From the NCBI GenBank assembly GCA_038502055.1, contig JAXRKN010000043.1, positions 7,192,001 to 7,256,000 on the forward strand: 64,000 bases of DNA. Reading direction: 5' to 3'. Both the position numbers and the translations under genes were made by a program. Shown in pieces: positions 50,215 through 62,051 of the stretch. The number at the start of each line of letters is the position of its first letter. Position 1 is the stretch's first letter. The notes under the pieces are model-generated. The model was not told where the DNA came from and did no database searches. It worked only from the letters and a program-made list of their open reading frames with translations. The DNA is from Tanytarsus gracilentus. Its lineage: Eukaryota; Arthropoda; Insecta; Diptera; Chironomidae.

Positions 50215-52346
50215 AATTTTTTAAATGTTTTCAGATATTTTTGAAATATTCAATAACAAAATTCAAACAAATTAAAATTTAAATAATTTGCAAAAACTCT
50301 AAATTAATTAACCCGGAAAATTCTGAAACTTTTTTCCACCAAATCGAGAAGGAAAACATTAACATTGTTTTTGTGCTTTATTAAACTTTTCTGTTTGTTC
50401 TTTCCACAATTTAATTGCTCCATTAAATATTCGTGTATGTGAACACGACAGAGAGTGAGAGAAAAGAGGATGAAAACCTTAAAACTGTATGCAAACAATC
50501 AGAATAAGTTTAAAAACCAACATTATTTTTTCAACATCACAGTAAAATAAACTTTCTCTGCACTCTGTTTTAGTTTTGTCGTTTTAAAAGTAAAAAAGAT
50601 TTTCTCATCACTTCAGATTTGTGCATCAAAGTAGATTTTTTTTGCTTCGTCGAGGAAATTATGGGTTTTAAAAACACACAAGTTTCACGTAAGAAAAACC
50701 AAACTATATAAAAAATATCAAATACAATCCTTTGAAAGAAGTTTCCAATAATAATTTTCACATGACATCGTGTGGGTTTTAAAATTGTCAAAGTAACTGT
50801 ATTAAAAATTTATGTTTTTCTGAATCCAATATTAATTTTTTTCACGCTTCATAAAATGAATTTTATTACGTCTTTTTCAAAAAAATCCAAACTTTGTCAC
50901 ACAGTTTAAGTAATTTTAAGAATTCACCCTTAGCTTCAACGTTGAATCATAAAAACGATTCTTTAACCTGCTAATTTAACAAAGTATAAAAATTATAGAG
51001 AACATAAAAGCTCAAAAAAGGCAAGAATTTTTTTGGTCATTCTTAAACAAATTGTTTGAGTTGTAACACGTTAAAATGGGAGAATCTACAAAGTTTTTTC
51101 AATGTAATAAAATCAACAAAAATTTATCAGGGCTAAAAAAATGTTTCTTTGCAGACATTTATGACACTGGACCCCACTTTTACTTGATCTTTATCGGAGG
51201 CGCAAACGAGAGAAATCTTCTTTCAAAACGTATTTTCCCACTGTATAGTGTGTTAACCTTTGGAATTGTAATGTTTGTGAATAGTTTGATTCGGTTCTGG
51301 CCAAATTTTGTTAAGATATGTGAGACACTTTGGTGCTTTCCTTTCTTTGGGATGATGATTGTAAGAAACGTTAACAGGTTTGTGCGACTTGATTTGACTC
51401 TTCATAAGCAGTTGGAACGAAGGTTAAAAAATTTTATTGCAAATACAGAAAGAGATGAAATTTTGAAATCTCTGGTACTTAAATCGCTGAGAAATATTAA
51501 AAAGTGGGTGGACCTTGTCCTGTGGCTTCACTTAGCGTGTATTCTTTTGCCAGTTCCTGTATCAGTGATTTTTGCCATCGCCAGAAATGATTACTTTTTT
51601 GTCATTCCTCTAACTCTGCCATATATTGATCTCGACACTCTTCTCGGATATTCACTAAATCAACTTGCTCTATTAATATTGGCGGTTGCTTTATTTTTCT
51701 CTTTTATTTCTGTTGAACTTACGCAAGTTATTTATGCTTTGGCTACAAAATTAATTGCAGATTTGTTGATTGTCAAAATTCAGAAACTTAAGTTAAGATT
51801 AAAAGAGAACTTCAATGACGAAAAACTTTTTTTCGAGATCATTGACAGTTTAGCAGATTACAATGACTATGTTCATCAAGTGACTTACGTCATGGAGTTA
51901 ACAACATTTGTTCAAATCTTATTTTCATCATTTGGAATTTGTTTGGCACTTTTTTCAGTACTTAACTCTTCATTTTTTACTGGCATAGCTGTAACCCTCG
52001 AGTTTAGTGCTCAAATTGCACTTTTATGTTTAAACGGAGCAATTATAACGAATCAAAAGGAAAAAATCTTGACTGAAGTTTATAAGTTTCCTTGGTATGA
52101 ATTGTCATTAAAAAATCGAAAGATTTTCTTGCAATTCACTCACATGTGTCAGTTTACTGCAGAGTTTAAACTCACAATTTTCGGAGTTTTAAACATGGAA
52201 ATTTTTAAAGATATTGTTAATGGAGTTTATTCATACTTTACTTTTCTGTACAATTTCATTTAAATTTATTTTGTAAATTACAATTGTGACGGAAAATATT
52301 AAACATTTTTATGTTCTCTTTATAAAAGACATTCATGATAACAATA
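50215..52346 (+). repeat. Tandem duplication unit 1 (contains odorant receptor copy 1)
   Basis: Begins with a TTTTTTAAATGTTTTCAGATATTTTTGAA-like block that recurs at the start of unit 2. Upstream (~0.85 kb), coding and proximal 3' sequence are shared with the second unit. Unit 1 has ~240 bp more upstream sequence, mainly around 50312-50470. Confidence 0.85.
51076..52263 (+). CDS. Odorant receptor (7tm_6 family), tandem copy 1, 395 aa
   Basis: One continuous ORF of normal length for an insect odorant receptor. It has about seven hydrophobic segments (for example ~57-77, 150-172, 197-225, 282-306, 309-331). The C-terminal signature is characteristic of 7tm_6 receptors: KFPWYELSLKNRKIFLQFTH and then the LTIFGVLNMEIFKDIVNGVYSYFT block. 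Such receptors pair with Orco as ligand-gated cation channels in olfactory neuron dendrites and have an intracellular N-terminus. The ligand cannot be inferred. The start MGESTKFFQCNK is conserved with copy 2. No intron interrupts the ORF, unlike most insect receptor genes. It is about 89% identical to copy 2 by manual comparison, and the last ~95 residues are identical. Confidence 0.92.
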   Translation: MGESTKFFQCNKINKNLSGLKKCFFADIYDTGPHFYLIFIGGANERNLLSKRIFPLYSVLTFGIVMFVNSLIRFWPNFVKICETLWCFPFFGMMIVRNVNRFVRLDLTLHKQLERRLKNFIANTERDEILKSLVLKSLRNIKKWVDLVLWLHLACILLPVPVSVIFAIARNDYFFVIPLTLPYIDLDTLLGYSLNQLALLILAVALFFSFISVELTQVIYALATKLIADLLIVKIQKLKLRLKENFNDEKLFFEIIDSLADYNDYVHQVTYVMELTTFVQILFSSFGICLALFSVLNSSFFTGIAVTLEFSAQIALLCLNGAIITNQKEKILTEVYKFPWYELSLKNRKIFLQFTHMCQFTAEFKLTIFGVLNMEIFKDIVNGVYSYFTFLYNFI

Positions 52347-54275
52347 TTCATATTTTTTTAAATGTTTTCAGATATTTTTGAAATATTCAATAAAAAAATT
52401 TAAACAAATTAAAATTTAAATAATACGCAAAAGCTCTAAATTAATTAACCCGTTAAAACTGTATGCAAACAATAAGAACCAGTTTAAAAATATAATTATT
52501 TTTTAACTCTCCTCTCTTAAATTTTGTCTTTTTAAAAAATAAGATAGATTTGGGCATCAAAGTAGATTTTTTGTTTCGTCGAGGAAATGATGGGTTTTAA
52601 AAACACACAAGTTTCACGTAAGAAAAACCAAACTATATAAAAAATATTAAATACAATCCTTTGAAAGAAGTTTCCAATAATAATTTTTACATGACATCGT
52701 GTGGGTTTTAAAATTGTCAAAGTAACTGTATTAAAAATTTATGTTTTACTGAATCTAATATTAATTTTTTTCACACTTCATAAATTGAATTTTATTACGT
52801 CTTTTTCAAAAATATCAACAACGTTGAATTCTAAAAACGATTCTTCAACCTGCTAATTTAAAAAGAATAAAAATTATAGAGAACATCAAAGCTTAATTGA
52901 TATTTAAAAGAAAGCACGAAATTTTTTTGGTCATTCTTAAACAAATTGTTTGAGTTGTAACACGTTAAAATGGGAGAATCTACAAAGTTTTTTCAATGTA
53001 ATAAAATCAACCAAAAATTTATCAGAACTAAAAAAATAGTTTTTTTTGCAGACATTTTTGATACTGGACCCCACTTTTACTTGATCTTTATCGGAGGCGG
53101 AAACGAGAGAAATCTTCTTTCAAAACGTATTTTATCACTGTATTGTGTGTTAGTCTTTGGAATTGTAATGTTTGTGAATAGTTTGATTCGGTTCTGGCCA
53201 AATTTTGTCAAGATATGTGAGACACTTTGGTGCTTGCCTTTTTTTGTAATGATCATTGTAAGAAACGTTAACAGATTTGCAAGACTTGAAATGACTCTTC
53301 ATAAGCAGCTGGAACAAAGATTAAAAAAATTTATTGAGAATACAGAAAGAGATGAAACTTTGAAATCTCTGGTACTTAAATCGCTGAGAAATATTAAAAA
53401 GTGGATGAATTATGTCCTGTGGTTACACTTTGCATGCATTCTTTTGCCAGTTCCAGTGTCAGTGATTTTTGCCATTATTAAAAATGATTATATTTTTATA
53501 ATTCCTTTAACTGTGCCATATGTTGATCTCGACACTCCTCTCGGTTATTTACTTAATCAGGTTGCTCTATTAATATTGGCGTTTGCTCTATTTTTCTCTC
53601 TTATTTGTATTGAACTTACGCAAGTTATTTATGCTTTGGCTACAAAATTAATTGCAGATTTGTTGATTGTCAAAATTCAGAAACTAAAGTTAAATTTAAA
53701 GGAGAACTTCAATGACGAAAAACTTTTTTTCGAGATCATTGACAGTTTAGCAGATTACAATGACTATGTTCGTCAAGTGACTTACGTCATGGAGTTAACA
53801 ACATTTGTTCAAATCTTATTTTCATCATTTGGAATATGTTTGGCTATTTTTACAGTACTGAACTCTTCAATTTTTACTGGCATAGCTGTAACCCTCGAGT
53901 TTAGTGCTCAAATTGCACTTTTATGTTTAAACGGAGCAATTATAACAAATCAAAAGGAAAAAATCTTGACTGAAGTTTATAAGTTTCCTTGGTATGAATT
54001 GTCATTAAAAAATCGAAAGATTTTCTTGCAATTCACTCACATGTGTCAGTTTACTGCAGAGTTTAAACTCACAATTTTCGGAGTTTTAAACATGGAAATT
54101 TTTAAAGATATTGTTAATGGAGTTTATTCATACTTTACTTTTCTGTACAATTTCATTTAAATTTATTTTGTAAATTACAATTGTGACGGAAAATATTAAA
54201 CATTTTTATGTTCTCTTTTTTAAAAGAACTTGAACTCTTAAATTTATAAAATACATTCTTATAACAATATTCAGG
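52347..54275 (+). repeat. Tandem duplication unit 2 (contains odorant receptor copy 2)
   Basis: Matches unit 1 from the leading AAATGTTTTCAG block through the receptor and its proximal 3' flank (AACAATATTCA at ~54262). Upstream regulatory sequence was therefore duplicated together with the gene. Confidence 0.85.
52970..54160 (+). CDS. Odorant receptor (7tm_6 family), tandem copy 2, 396 aa
   Basis: Paralogue of the receptor 1.9 kb upstream, same strand, also a single uninterrupted ORF. It has the same N-terminus (MGESTKFFQCNKIN) and the same C-terminal 7tm_6 signature. About 45 replacements are scattered over residues 15-300: the segment after the N-terminus (QKFIRTKKIV against KNLSGLKKC), the second extracellular loop (KNDYIFIIPLTVPYVDLDTP) and several helices. 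None is seen in the C-terminal ~95 residues. Differences fall where ligand specificity is usually set. No frameshift or stop is present, so both copies look functional. Confidence 0.92.
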   Translation: MGESTKFFQCNKINQKFIRTKKIVFFADIFDTGPHFYLIFIGGGNERNLLSKRILSLYCVLVFGIVMFVNSLIRFWPNFVKICETLWCLPFFVMIIVRNVNRFARLEMTLHKQLEQRLKKFIENTERDETLKSLVLKSLRNIKKWMNYVLWLHFACILLPVPVSVIFAIIKNDYIFIIPLTVPYVDLDTPLGYLLNQVALLILAFALFFSLICIELTQVIYALATKLIADLLIVKIQKLKLNLKENFNDEKLFFEIIDSLADYNDYVRQVTYVMELTTFVQILFSSFGICLAIFTVLNSSIFTGIAVTLEFSAQIALLCLNGAIITNQKEKILTEVYKFPWYELSLKNRKIFLQFTHMCQFTAEFKLTIFGVLNMEIFKDIVNGVYSYFTFLYNFI

Positions 54276-57200
54276 TTTTTTTGTGAGAACTTGAAGCTCT
54301 AGAAAAATACTAACGATATATGCAAAACTTCTTCACTCTCCGTTTATTCAATTACTGAATATGTGAAGAAGAAAAGTTTGACGTAAGCATTTTCTCATTC
54401 GACGATTTTCGAGGTTAAAGTAGAAAATGCAAAATAAGCTAAAAGATTTATTCTGAGATTTGTGAAACTCATATAATTTTTGAAAATTGAAAATGTATTG
54501 AGAAATTTTACATAAAAGCTCGACAGAGAAAAAAGACAGAGCTATGCTTTCGTAATGTACAAGAGGATGTAATTTCATTAGAGCGGATGTGTATACAAAG
54601 AAAAGAGGCCAAGCTATGTACGTTTGATGAAATGGAAGTAATTCGTTTCAACACACACTGAATGTTATCAAAGTGAATGTTATCAAAGTGATGAAAGGAA
54701 AGGCATCAAACCACTAAATTTAATTAGATTTAATTCATGTCTAATTATAAACTTACCTTTGTATTGTTCTATAAATGGCTTTTGTTACAACAGCTTCACT
54801 CGACTGTTTAATTAAAATCTTTGAATAATTTTGTCTATGGCCAATCGACAATATCAAGAGAGAAGACCAAACTTAATAAATATTGATGGTCATCATGGCA
54901 CAAGAGGAAGCAAATAATTTTCAAACTTTTCTTATGCTTTATTGTGGTAAGTTACACTCAAGTCACTTTGACTCTTTGTTCTCACATCGGAAACACTTTT
55001 TCCAGTTAATCAAGTTTCTTTGATTGCAAATTGTGTATGAAATTCGAGGCATACACAAAATAATAAAAAGTTTATTTCTTTATTTTCTTCCTGATCGAAA
55101 AAGTTGCTCGTTTTTGAAGCCATTTAATTACAGATGCGTGAACGTGTTTCCATGAAATGAGAGAAAATTTTGTAATTGATGTTATTGCATGCGATGTTCG
55201 CTTTTTGTGTGTGTTTTACACAATAAATAAAAATCTCATTGTGTTGGCTTATCACGTCAGAGCATTTATCAAGTCATTCGTAAGGGGCGCAAACAAATAT
55301 AATGATCTCAACTTTTCTTTAGCTCATCACATAAGACAAGGGTTGAAAGTTTATATTTTTTTAAAGAGTTAAATTAATTTTGAAATTCTTAATGCAAAAA
55401 TTCAATAAAAAATATTTTGTGACATCATTTTCAATTTCAGACAGTAAACGCATGACTTTACTGTGTCATCAAATATATGGTAAGGACATTAAATGAATTT
55501 CTAATCACCAAAACTAGATCTATATATGTCAGACCTAATTTTTCTTCCATGATGGAGAAGTTAATTGAAGAATTGGTCAGTATTTAGTGAAGTTATTTTT
55601 AGCCATGCAATAGATCAAGCATATTTTATTTTATTCCGAAAAATTAAGTAAAACTACGGTTCATCGTGTTTAACAGCAAATTGTGATAATTTCATAAAAA
55701 TGTTGTTTCATAAAATTATTTTATTTTCAGCTGAAAAATTTCACGCGAATAAAATCATAAAATAATTAATTCAGTTGGCAATAAATGTTGATTGTTGCAT
55801 TCATAATTTGGTTTCATTTAATCATGATGTACGAAATTAATGAACAAACAGCATTAATGAGAAGCAACAAATGTTATTCAAATTTTACTGTTCACACGAA
55901 TCAGCGAGCAATAAAATGAAATTCCAATTTTATAAAGTCCTTAAAGTTGGAGAGCTGTTTGTATGGTTAACCCCTATAAAATTTTTTACATCATTAAGTT
56001 GGAACTTTTACTTTCATACTCATAAATATTCTAAAAACGTTTCAGTTTTTTACTCCGACATCATCAACCATCGTTGTGCCTTTTGTCAATTCTCTTACGC
56101 GACATTCTCTGCAGCAGTTTTTCAGTTCCTATTTTAACAGTATTTGATGTCATAAAAAGTAGAAATTTTCAGTGTCAAAAGCTCTTGGGAGATGTGACCA
56201 TGAAGACATGAAAGATTATTCGAAATAAAATCTTGAAAGCCTGAAAAAGAAAATTTCTCAAGTCATAAATCAAAAACCGCATTTGAGAGATTTTCTTGAG
56301 GGTTTGGATGATTTTTGTTGATAAGTGGACAGAAAATTTTATAAAATTTATTTTTCTAGATTTGATAAGTGGACGAATAATTTTTAAATTTAATGTGAAA
56401 TTTTTATTTTTCTTGAATTGATAATTTTGCAGTCTCAACAAAATCAATTTGAAGTTAAATTTTAATTAAACGTCACTGAATGTAAAATTCGATGAGTTTT
56501 TATTTAAAAATTGCAAATATTTTCATTCAGAACAAAAAACTTGATGGTTGGGAAATTGAGTTCATAATAAAGGCGAAAAAAATGAACACTTGCTTTTATG
56601 TGCATCATCATTTCGATGTAAAATGTCGTAAAAAATTCACTGCTGCATTTGACAAGAAACACAAAAAAAAAGTCGAACAAATTTTTTCTCTTCATATTTT
56701 CTTTTTTGTGAACTTCATCATAAAAAGTGAGCAGCGGAAGTCGAACAGGAAATGAAGCCATAAAATTATTGATAAAAAATGAATTCTTTACTCACTTAAA
56801 ATTCTTCCACCCCTGCAGCCACCCTCGACGATGTGAGGCATGATGAGGGTGAAGAGGACAAGCAAATAATTTTTATTCATCGATTTTAAATTCCTTGATT
56901 TAAAATGAATTTTAATTGAAATTTTCTCTAGTGTCGTTTTAAATTAATTTTACTCATTATTTCGAGATGTCCAAATGTCTTTCCATCTATCAAACTGTCA
57001 CTTCCAGATCCACCAACCAGCACAAGTATTTAGCTTTATTTTTTTACTGCTGTGGACTTCAACAAGGCGATAAATAGGAAGATAATTTTTTGTTAACTTT
57101 CTCTCCAATTTTTTTGCCGCTTCTTCCAAGTGTCATAGAAAATTTCCTCGGGTCAGACACGTGGTGATTAATTTTCTACTTTTTTCGAGAGTTTTATTTA

Positions 57201-57727
57201 CAATCGTTTCAATTTAAGTCCACTTGAAGTCCTCGAGTTCCTTAGTACGAGTTAATCGCTAATTACCTTTTAAAATCTCTTCATTTTATATTTAGAGAGT
57301 CATGTAATGATTTTAAGAGTAAGTAAAGCTTTTATCTTAAATCAGTGACTTTTAGTTCGTAGCCAACGATGAATGAAACAAGCTCAAATAAGCAATTTAG
57401 ATGTTGATACCACAGAAAAGAATCAAATAAATATTTTGTCTTGCTTAAAAATTTATTTTACGAACATTTAAAATTAAAATATTTTTTTCATAATTTTTAC
57501 AATCTTAAAAAGTTCATAACTTTGTGTCCATCCACAGTAAAATTTAATCTTGAGAGATATTCTTCATCACGCCACAAAACACCATTGTAAACACGAACTG
57601 AATGCGATACCGAAATGAATCAGTTTGTTGATGAAAATTTAAAGTGAAAGCATACAAACACCGTTGGGTTGGGCTAACAAAGTCGCTTCTTAAACTCGCA
57701 AGCAAATTGTGGTAAAAAGCGAGAATT
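54276..57727. other. Non-coding region downstream of the odorant receptors
   Basis: AT-rich. No third receptor copy or pseudogene fragment was recognised, and no other gene. Confidence 0.4.
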
Positions 57728-57840
57728 ATGAGCTTTGGTTATGGAGATTATTTAGTTTTTGCCCTCACTTTTGCTGTTTGCACACTGCTTCGACTCTACA
57801 TCAATTCTCGAGAGAACGAAAACAGAAAATTTTATCTTAG
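57728..57840 (+). CDS. Candidate 5' coding exon, possibly of an SLC5-type sodium-coupled transporter
   Basis: The ATG opens MSFGYGDYLVFALTFAVCTL, continues with a polar NSRENENRKFYLR stretch, and runs into a consensus GTAAAT donor at 57841. A GDYxVFAL helix followed by a short charged loop resembles the first transmembrane segment of insect SLC5 (sodium solute symporter) proteins. The resemblance is short and no downstream exon was recognised to the right. The remaining exons may lie outside the window, or the exon may be orphaned. This call is tentative. Confidence 0.35.
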
Positions 57841-58433
57841 GTAAATGTGGAAATTTTAATTTGATTAAGTGCGGACTCTCCTAAGAGAGAGTGGAATGAA
57901 GAAAAAATTTCTCCCCTTTTTAGTTTCATTCGCCAACATTGCAAATTTCTCATCATTGCTATAATTTTGGTTGTAGAGGTGTATGATGTTGGGTTGCAGT
58001 TTGAGTGCTTTTTACTAGAAACATTATCGATGGGATTTTTCATGAATTTCATTAGACTTGATATTTTTTATATAAGTGGGAACTGCATCGGTTTCTGAGG
58101 TATGAAATTGGAAAAATCTTTTAGGGGTTTGTTCGGTATTTTTGGAGTTGATTTATAGACTAATTAAATTAGAAAGCAATTTTAATTTTAATTTTCATTA
58201 TCAATTTTATGGTGACATCAACAACGACACTCCTCAAGCATCTCTCAAACCCTAATCCAATTTTTTCTTCATCATTTTGAGTCCCTAAAAAAGCGATAAT
58301 AAATTCGAAATGTTTCACTCTGCATGCTGATGAAAAAACTTCTGAACTCTTTGGTATAAAATTCTCTTTTAAATAAATAAAAATTTAATGCAATCTACAT
58401 TTCTATGCGCAAGAAGTACGAGAGAGCTTTTTT
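57841..58433. other. Non-coding stretch before the minisatellite
   Basis: AT-rich with no recognisable feature. It would be the first intron if the preceding candidate exon is real. Confidence 0.35.
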
Positions 58434-58973
58434 CCCAACTCCTGGGAAATTCCCAACTCCTGGGAAATTCCCAACTCCTGAGAAATTCCCAACTCCTGGG
58501 AAATTCCCAACTCCTGGGAAATTCCCAACTCCTGGGAAATTCCCAACTCCTGGGAAATTCCCAACTCCTGGGAAATTCCCAACTCCTGAGAAATTCCCAA
58601 CTCCTGGGAAATTCCCAACTCCTGAGAAATTCCCAACTCCTGGGAAATTCCCAACTCCTGGGAAATTCCCAACTCCTGGGAAATTCCCAACTCCTGGGAA
58701 ATTCCCAACTCCTGGGAAATTCCCAACTCCTGGGAAATTCCCAACACCTGGGAAATTCCCAACACCTGGGAAATTCCCAAATCCTGAGAAATTCCCAACT
58801 CCTGGGAAATTCCCAACTCCTGGGAAATTCCCAACTCCTGGGAAATTCCCAACTCCTGGGAAATTCCCAACTCCTGGGAAATTCCCAACTCCTGGGAAAT
58901 TCCCAACACCTGGGAAATTCCCAACTCCTGGGAAATTCCCAACTCCTGGGAAATTCCCAACTCCTGGGAAATT
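58434..58973. repeat. 18-bp minisatellite, exactly 30 uninterrupted copies
   Basis: Units CCCAACTCCTGGGAAATT, 540 bp in total with no indels. Variants are substitutions only (CCTGAG in a few units, AACACCTGG in three, AATCCTGAG in one). Because 18 is a multiple of three and no unit contains a stop in several frames, long repetitive ORFs exist on both strands (FPTPGK, LGNSQL, ELGISQ repeats). No gene context supports translation. Confidence 0.97.
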
Positions 58974-61134
58974 AAAAAATTGAAGACAAATAGTCGTAAA
59001 AGTTTAAAATTATTATCCAAACTTCAGACCGATACAAAAAAAACTTTCGCGTACTTCTCGCACAAACATTTCTCAACTTTATTCACTTCAATATACAAAA
59101 ATCATTCACACATTCATCAAAGGATTAAAAACCACAATTTATACCAATGCGCTCTCAATTGTAATGACTTGCGGCATTTTATTGATGATTGTCATTAAAG
59201 GAGTAATTAACAGCGGAGGATTTTCGATTGGTTTCGTTTCAAATTGGAGCGATAGCAAAATTCAATTTCCAAGTAAATTATGCGTGTGTGAAGTTTTGTT
59301 GTATTGAAGGATTGAAAACAAATATTGTTCGAAGTGAGATTGACAATAATATGAAGATAGGCGGAATGAGAAATTTCTGCTTTAAAGCTTCAAAATTTAA
59401 CTATAGCTGAAAAATAAAAATTTGATATCCAGGATGGCCATCGATGGGCTTCATTACGTTCTCAATTTTGGAAATTTAAGGAAATTTTATGAGCATTAAT
59501 TCCTGCAAAAAATATTTTGTCCATAGTATAACATGAATCAGCAAATTTTTTCGACTTAATTTTTTAAACAACTCTTTGGAGAATTCAATAATGCTTAAAT
59601 GGCAAATTCCACTTAATTTTCGTTCACCACCCGATTTGTTGTCAAATTGCTCTGCAGTCTGCCGTCTCTGTAGATTTTTGTTTCATATACTCTCAAAGGT
59701 TGAGCGACTCAATCAATTTTAATTAACGGCCAGCTGTTACCTTTCATAATGAGCAAAAAATATTTAACGACATTCCACTAAAATTAGGAATTTCCATTGC
59801 CATAATTTTTATCTCAACAATGACCCGAGTTTCTTCAGAGCTGCTCGCACTATCGTCACTAGTTAATGAAAATATTTTCAAAGCATTCCACAAACGAGCA
59901 GCACCGAGAGAGTGAGAGACGTTGAAATAATGAGGTCGACGGTAATTATTGTGGGAATTTTATCATTCACCCTCATATTCGGTTTTCGTCGCTTCACTAC
60001 AAGTGCAGGATCTTCAATTCTCTGAATGACTATCAATTCACTGTTCGTGGGAAGCTTTTATGGAATGCTCTCGGATTATTTCTATCGTAGGCGACTGTAA
60101 ATGGAGCACTTACCTTTCTTCTAGGTATTAATGAATTTTAATTCAAATTTCTTAGTTCACTACACATAATTATGAGAAAGTAAAGTCCGCAAATTACATT
60201 AAAACTCAGGAAACTGCCATTTGCTAAAGCTCGTAACTGAAAAATAATTTTATTGAAAACTTTTTTCAAATAATTGAATTTCAATCCGCAATAACTTTTC
60301 ATATTAAATTTTAATGCCAACAAAGTCTTGAAACTTTTTTAATAATTACTCTGTTTTTCCGCCTCGAAGATTTTCATCATTGAAATTTATTATCTTGAGC
60401 CTTTTTTAAAGCCGGTTATCTATGTGATGGAAGCGAGATATAAATTTATCATTGAGGATTTCCAGCCGCTCTTAAGGGAAAATAAGATTTAATGAAAAAA
60501 GCTAAGACGAAAGTTTTAAATCATTTTCTTTAAATCCGATAGGAAAAACCACAAAACATTAAAATTATTTATAGAGTGTTGCGGACTGTGTGGTGAATTA
60601 GGGCAAAAGTCAAATTATTAAACATGAAACGTTTCTCGAGAGTTCAAAAAAATTTATTGAATTAAATAATTTAAAAAATTAATTCATTTTTTCTTTAAAA
60701 CTGTCTGTAGATCTAATTGGTCATTTTTGAACCTGGCTTATGTGATTTTACGAATATTGTTCGAAATTTAAATTTAATCTTCGATAAGATAATTGTGAAA
60801 AGTGTCGACGAGTTTAATTAAATTTCAGAATTCAATTAAAATTTTCATGGAAATGTTCATTTTTTGCCAGTACTCAAGTGAGCATGGTTGAACAGCTCAC
60901 GACATTTCCCTGCATCAAATGCTCTATTCATATTTCATAAAACCCTTCAAGCACTTTAAAAACGACAATGTTGAATTCTCTATTGATTTTTAACATGCAA
61001 GAATCACATGCATGTCTGAAAGCATGTTTTAGCCAAATTACTTGCACATAAAAAAGTCATGCACCTTTTCAAATATTATCTCGAGCTTTTACATGAAAGC
61101 CAGAAAGGATAATTCAAAATATTCCAGACGAAAA
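58974..61134. other. Non-coding region
   Basis: AT-rich unique sequence up to the inner edge of inverted-duplication copy B. No gene was recognised. Confidence 0.4.
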
Positions 61135-61978
61135 TGCAATAATTTTAATGATTATGTGCACTTCCTTCCGGGTGCTTCGTTGTTATCTAACTTGTCGTCT
61201 TCATGTGTATGAAAATTGTTCCATTGAGATGATTAAAAAAATAATTGGATTCTTGCCATGACTGTGTCGTATCTCAAATACCTGCATCATCATCAATTGC
61301 AGACAGTCTCTATCGAGATTAGATGGTGAAATGTCCATTTCATGCCTCGACGCTCAAGGAAAAGTTATTTTGAGTATCCGATTTTAGTTAATTGTTGTAC
61401 ATTGATTTAAGTATTTAGTTGTGCCTAAGTTCATAGTTGTATGAGAGGTGAAAGCAATTAAGAACCATCAATGGACTTTGGAAGTTATTGAACACAACAG
61501 AGAGTGAGAGAGCTTTTAATTTATGTGTCCAAAATCCTCCTATTGAGGTCATTTTCGGCATGACTGTATACACACAAAATTGGCAATATTAATCCGGAAA
61601 ATTTATTGACTTGGAATTGCCATCGAAGAAGTGGAAAATTCTTGGTGAGATCATTAAATTGATGAATGGTGCGGATGTGAAGCGAATAATAATTGCAATT
61701 TAATTACATTTTTTATCATCACGACACCCTCACATAATACCTTCATTCAGGACCCTCCTCACATAATAGACAACATTTCCTTTCATTCATGGAATTACTT
61801 GAGAAATTAACACACAATAAAATTTAGATGAAAATATTTGCAGGTTAACACGCGCACACACAAGCAAGAAAATTCCTTTTCAGCTATAAGCAATATTTGG
61901 ATTAAGGAGTCATAACTGCATGAATGGGATTCCAATTCATACCCTCCGTAATTTCTTTGGCATTTCATGACTCATTCA
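61135..61978 (-). repeat. Inverted duplication, copy B (partner at 7324-8152)
   Basis: Near-identical reverse complement of copy A. It differs from A by two insertions (TCTCTCAC-type near 61505 and a GTTAGATAACAA-type block near 61180) and a few substitutions. Its outer edge lies ~75 bp from the stop codon of the serine protease gene, just beyond that gene's poly(A) signal. Confidence 0.9.
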
Positions 61979-62005
61979 ATCATTCATTTTCGATAAATCA
62001 TAAAT

Positions 62006-62011
62006 TTTTAT
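62006..62011 (-). terminator. Poly(A) signal of the serine protease gene
   Basis: A minus-strand AATAAA lies within ~45 bp downstream of the protease stop (position approximate to a few bases). Confidence 0.5.
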
Positions 62012-62051
62012 TTTCAACTATTTTTCATAAGAAAAAAATTAAAATAAACAT

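Noticed and set aside
58388..59020. 195-205 codon repetitive ORFs on both strands
   Set aside because: Translations of the 18-bp minisatellite. The peptide repeats reflect unit length divisible by three, with no start, splice or domain support.
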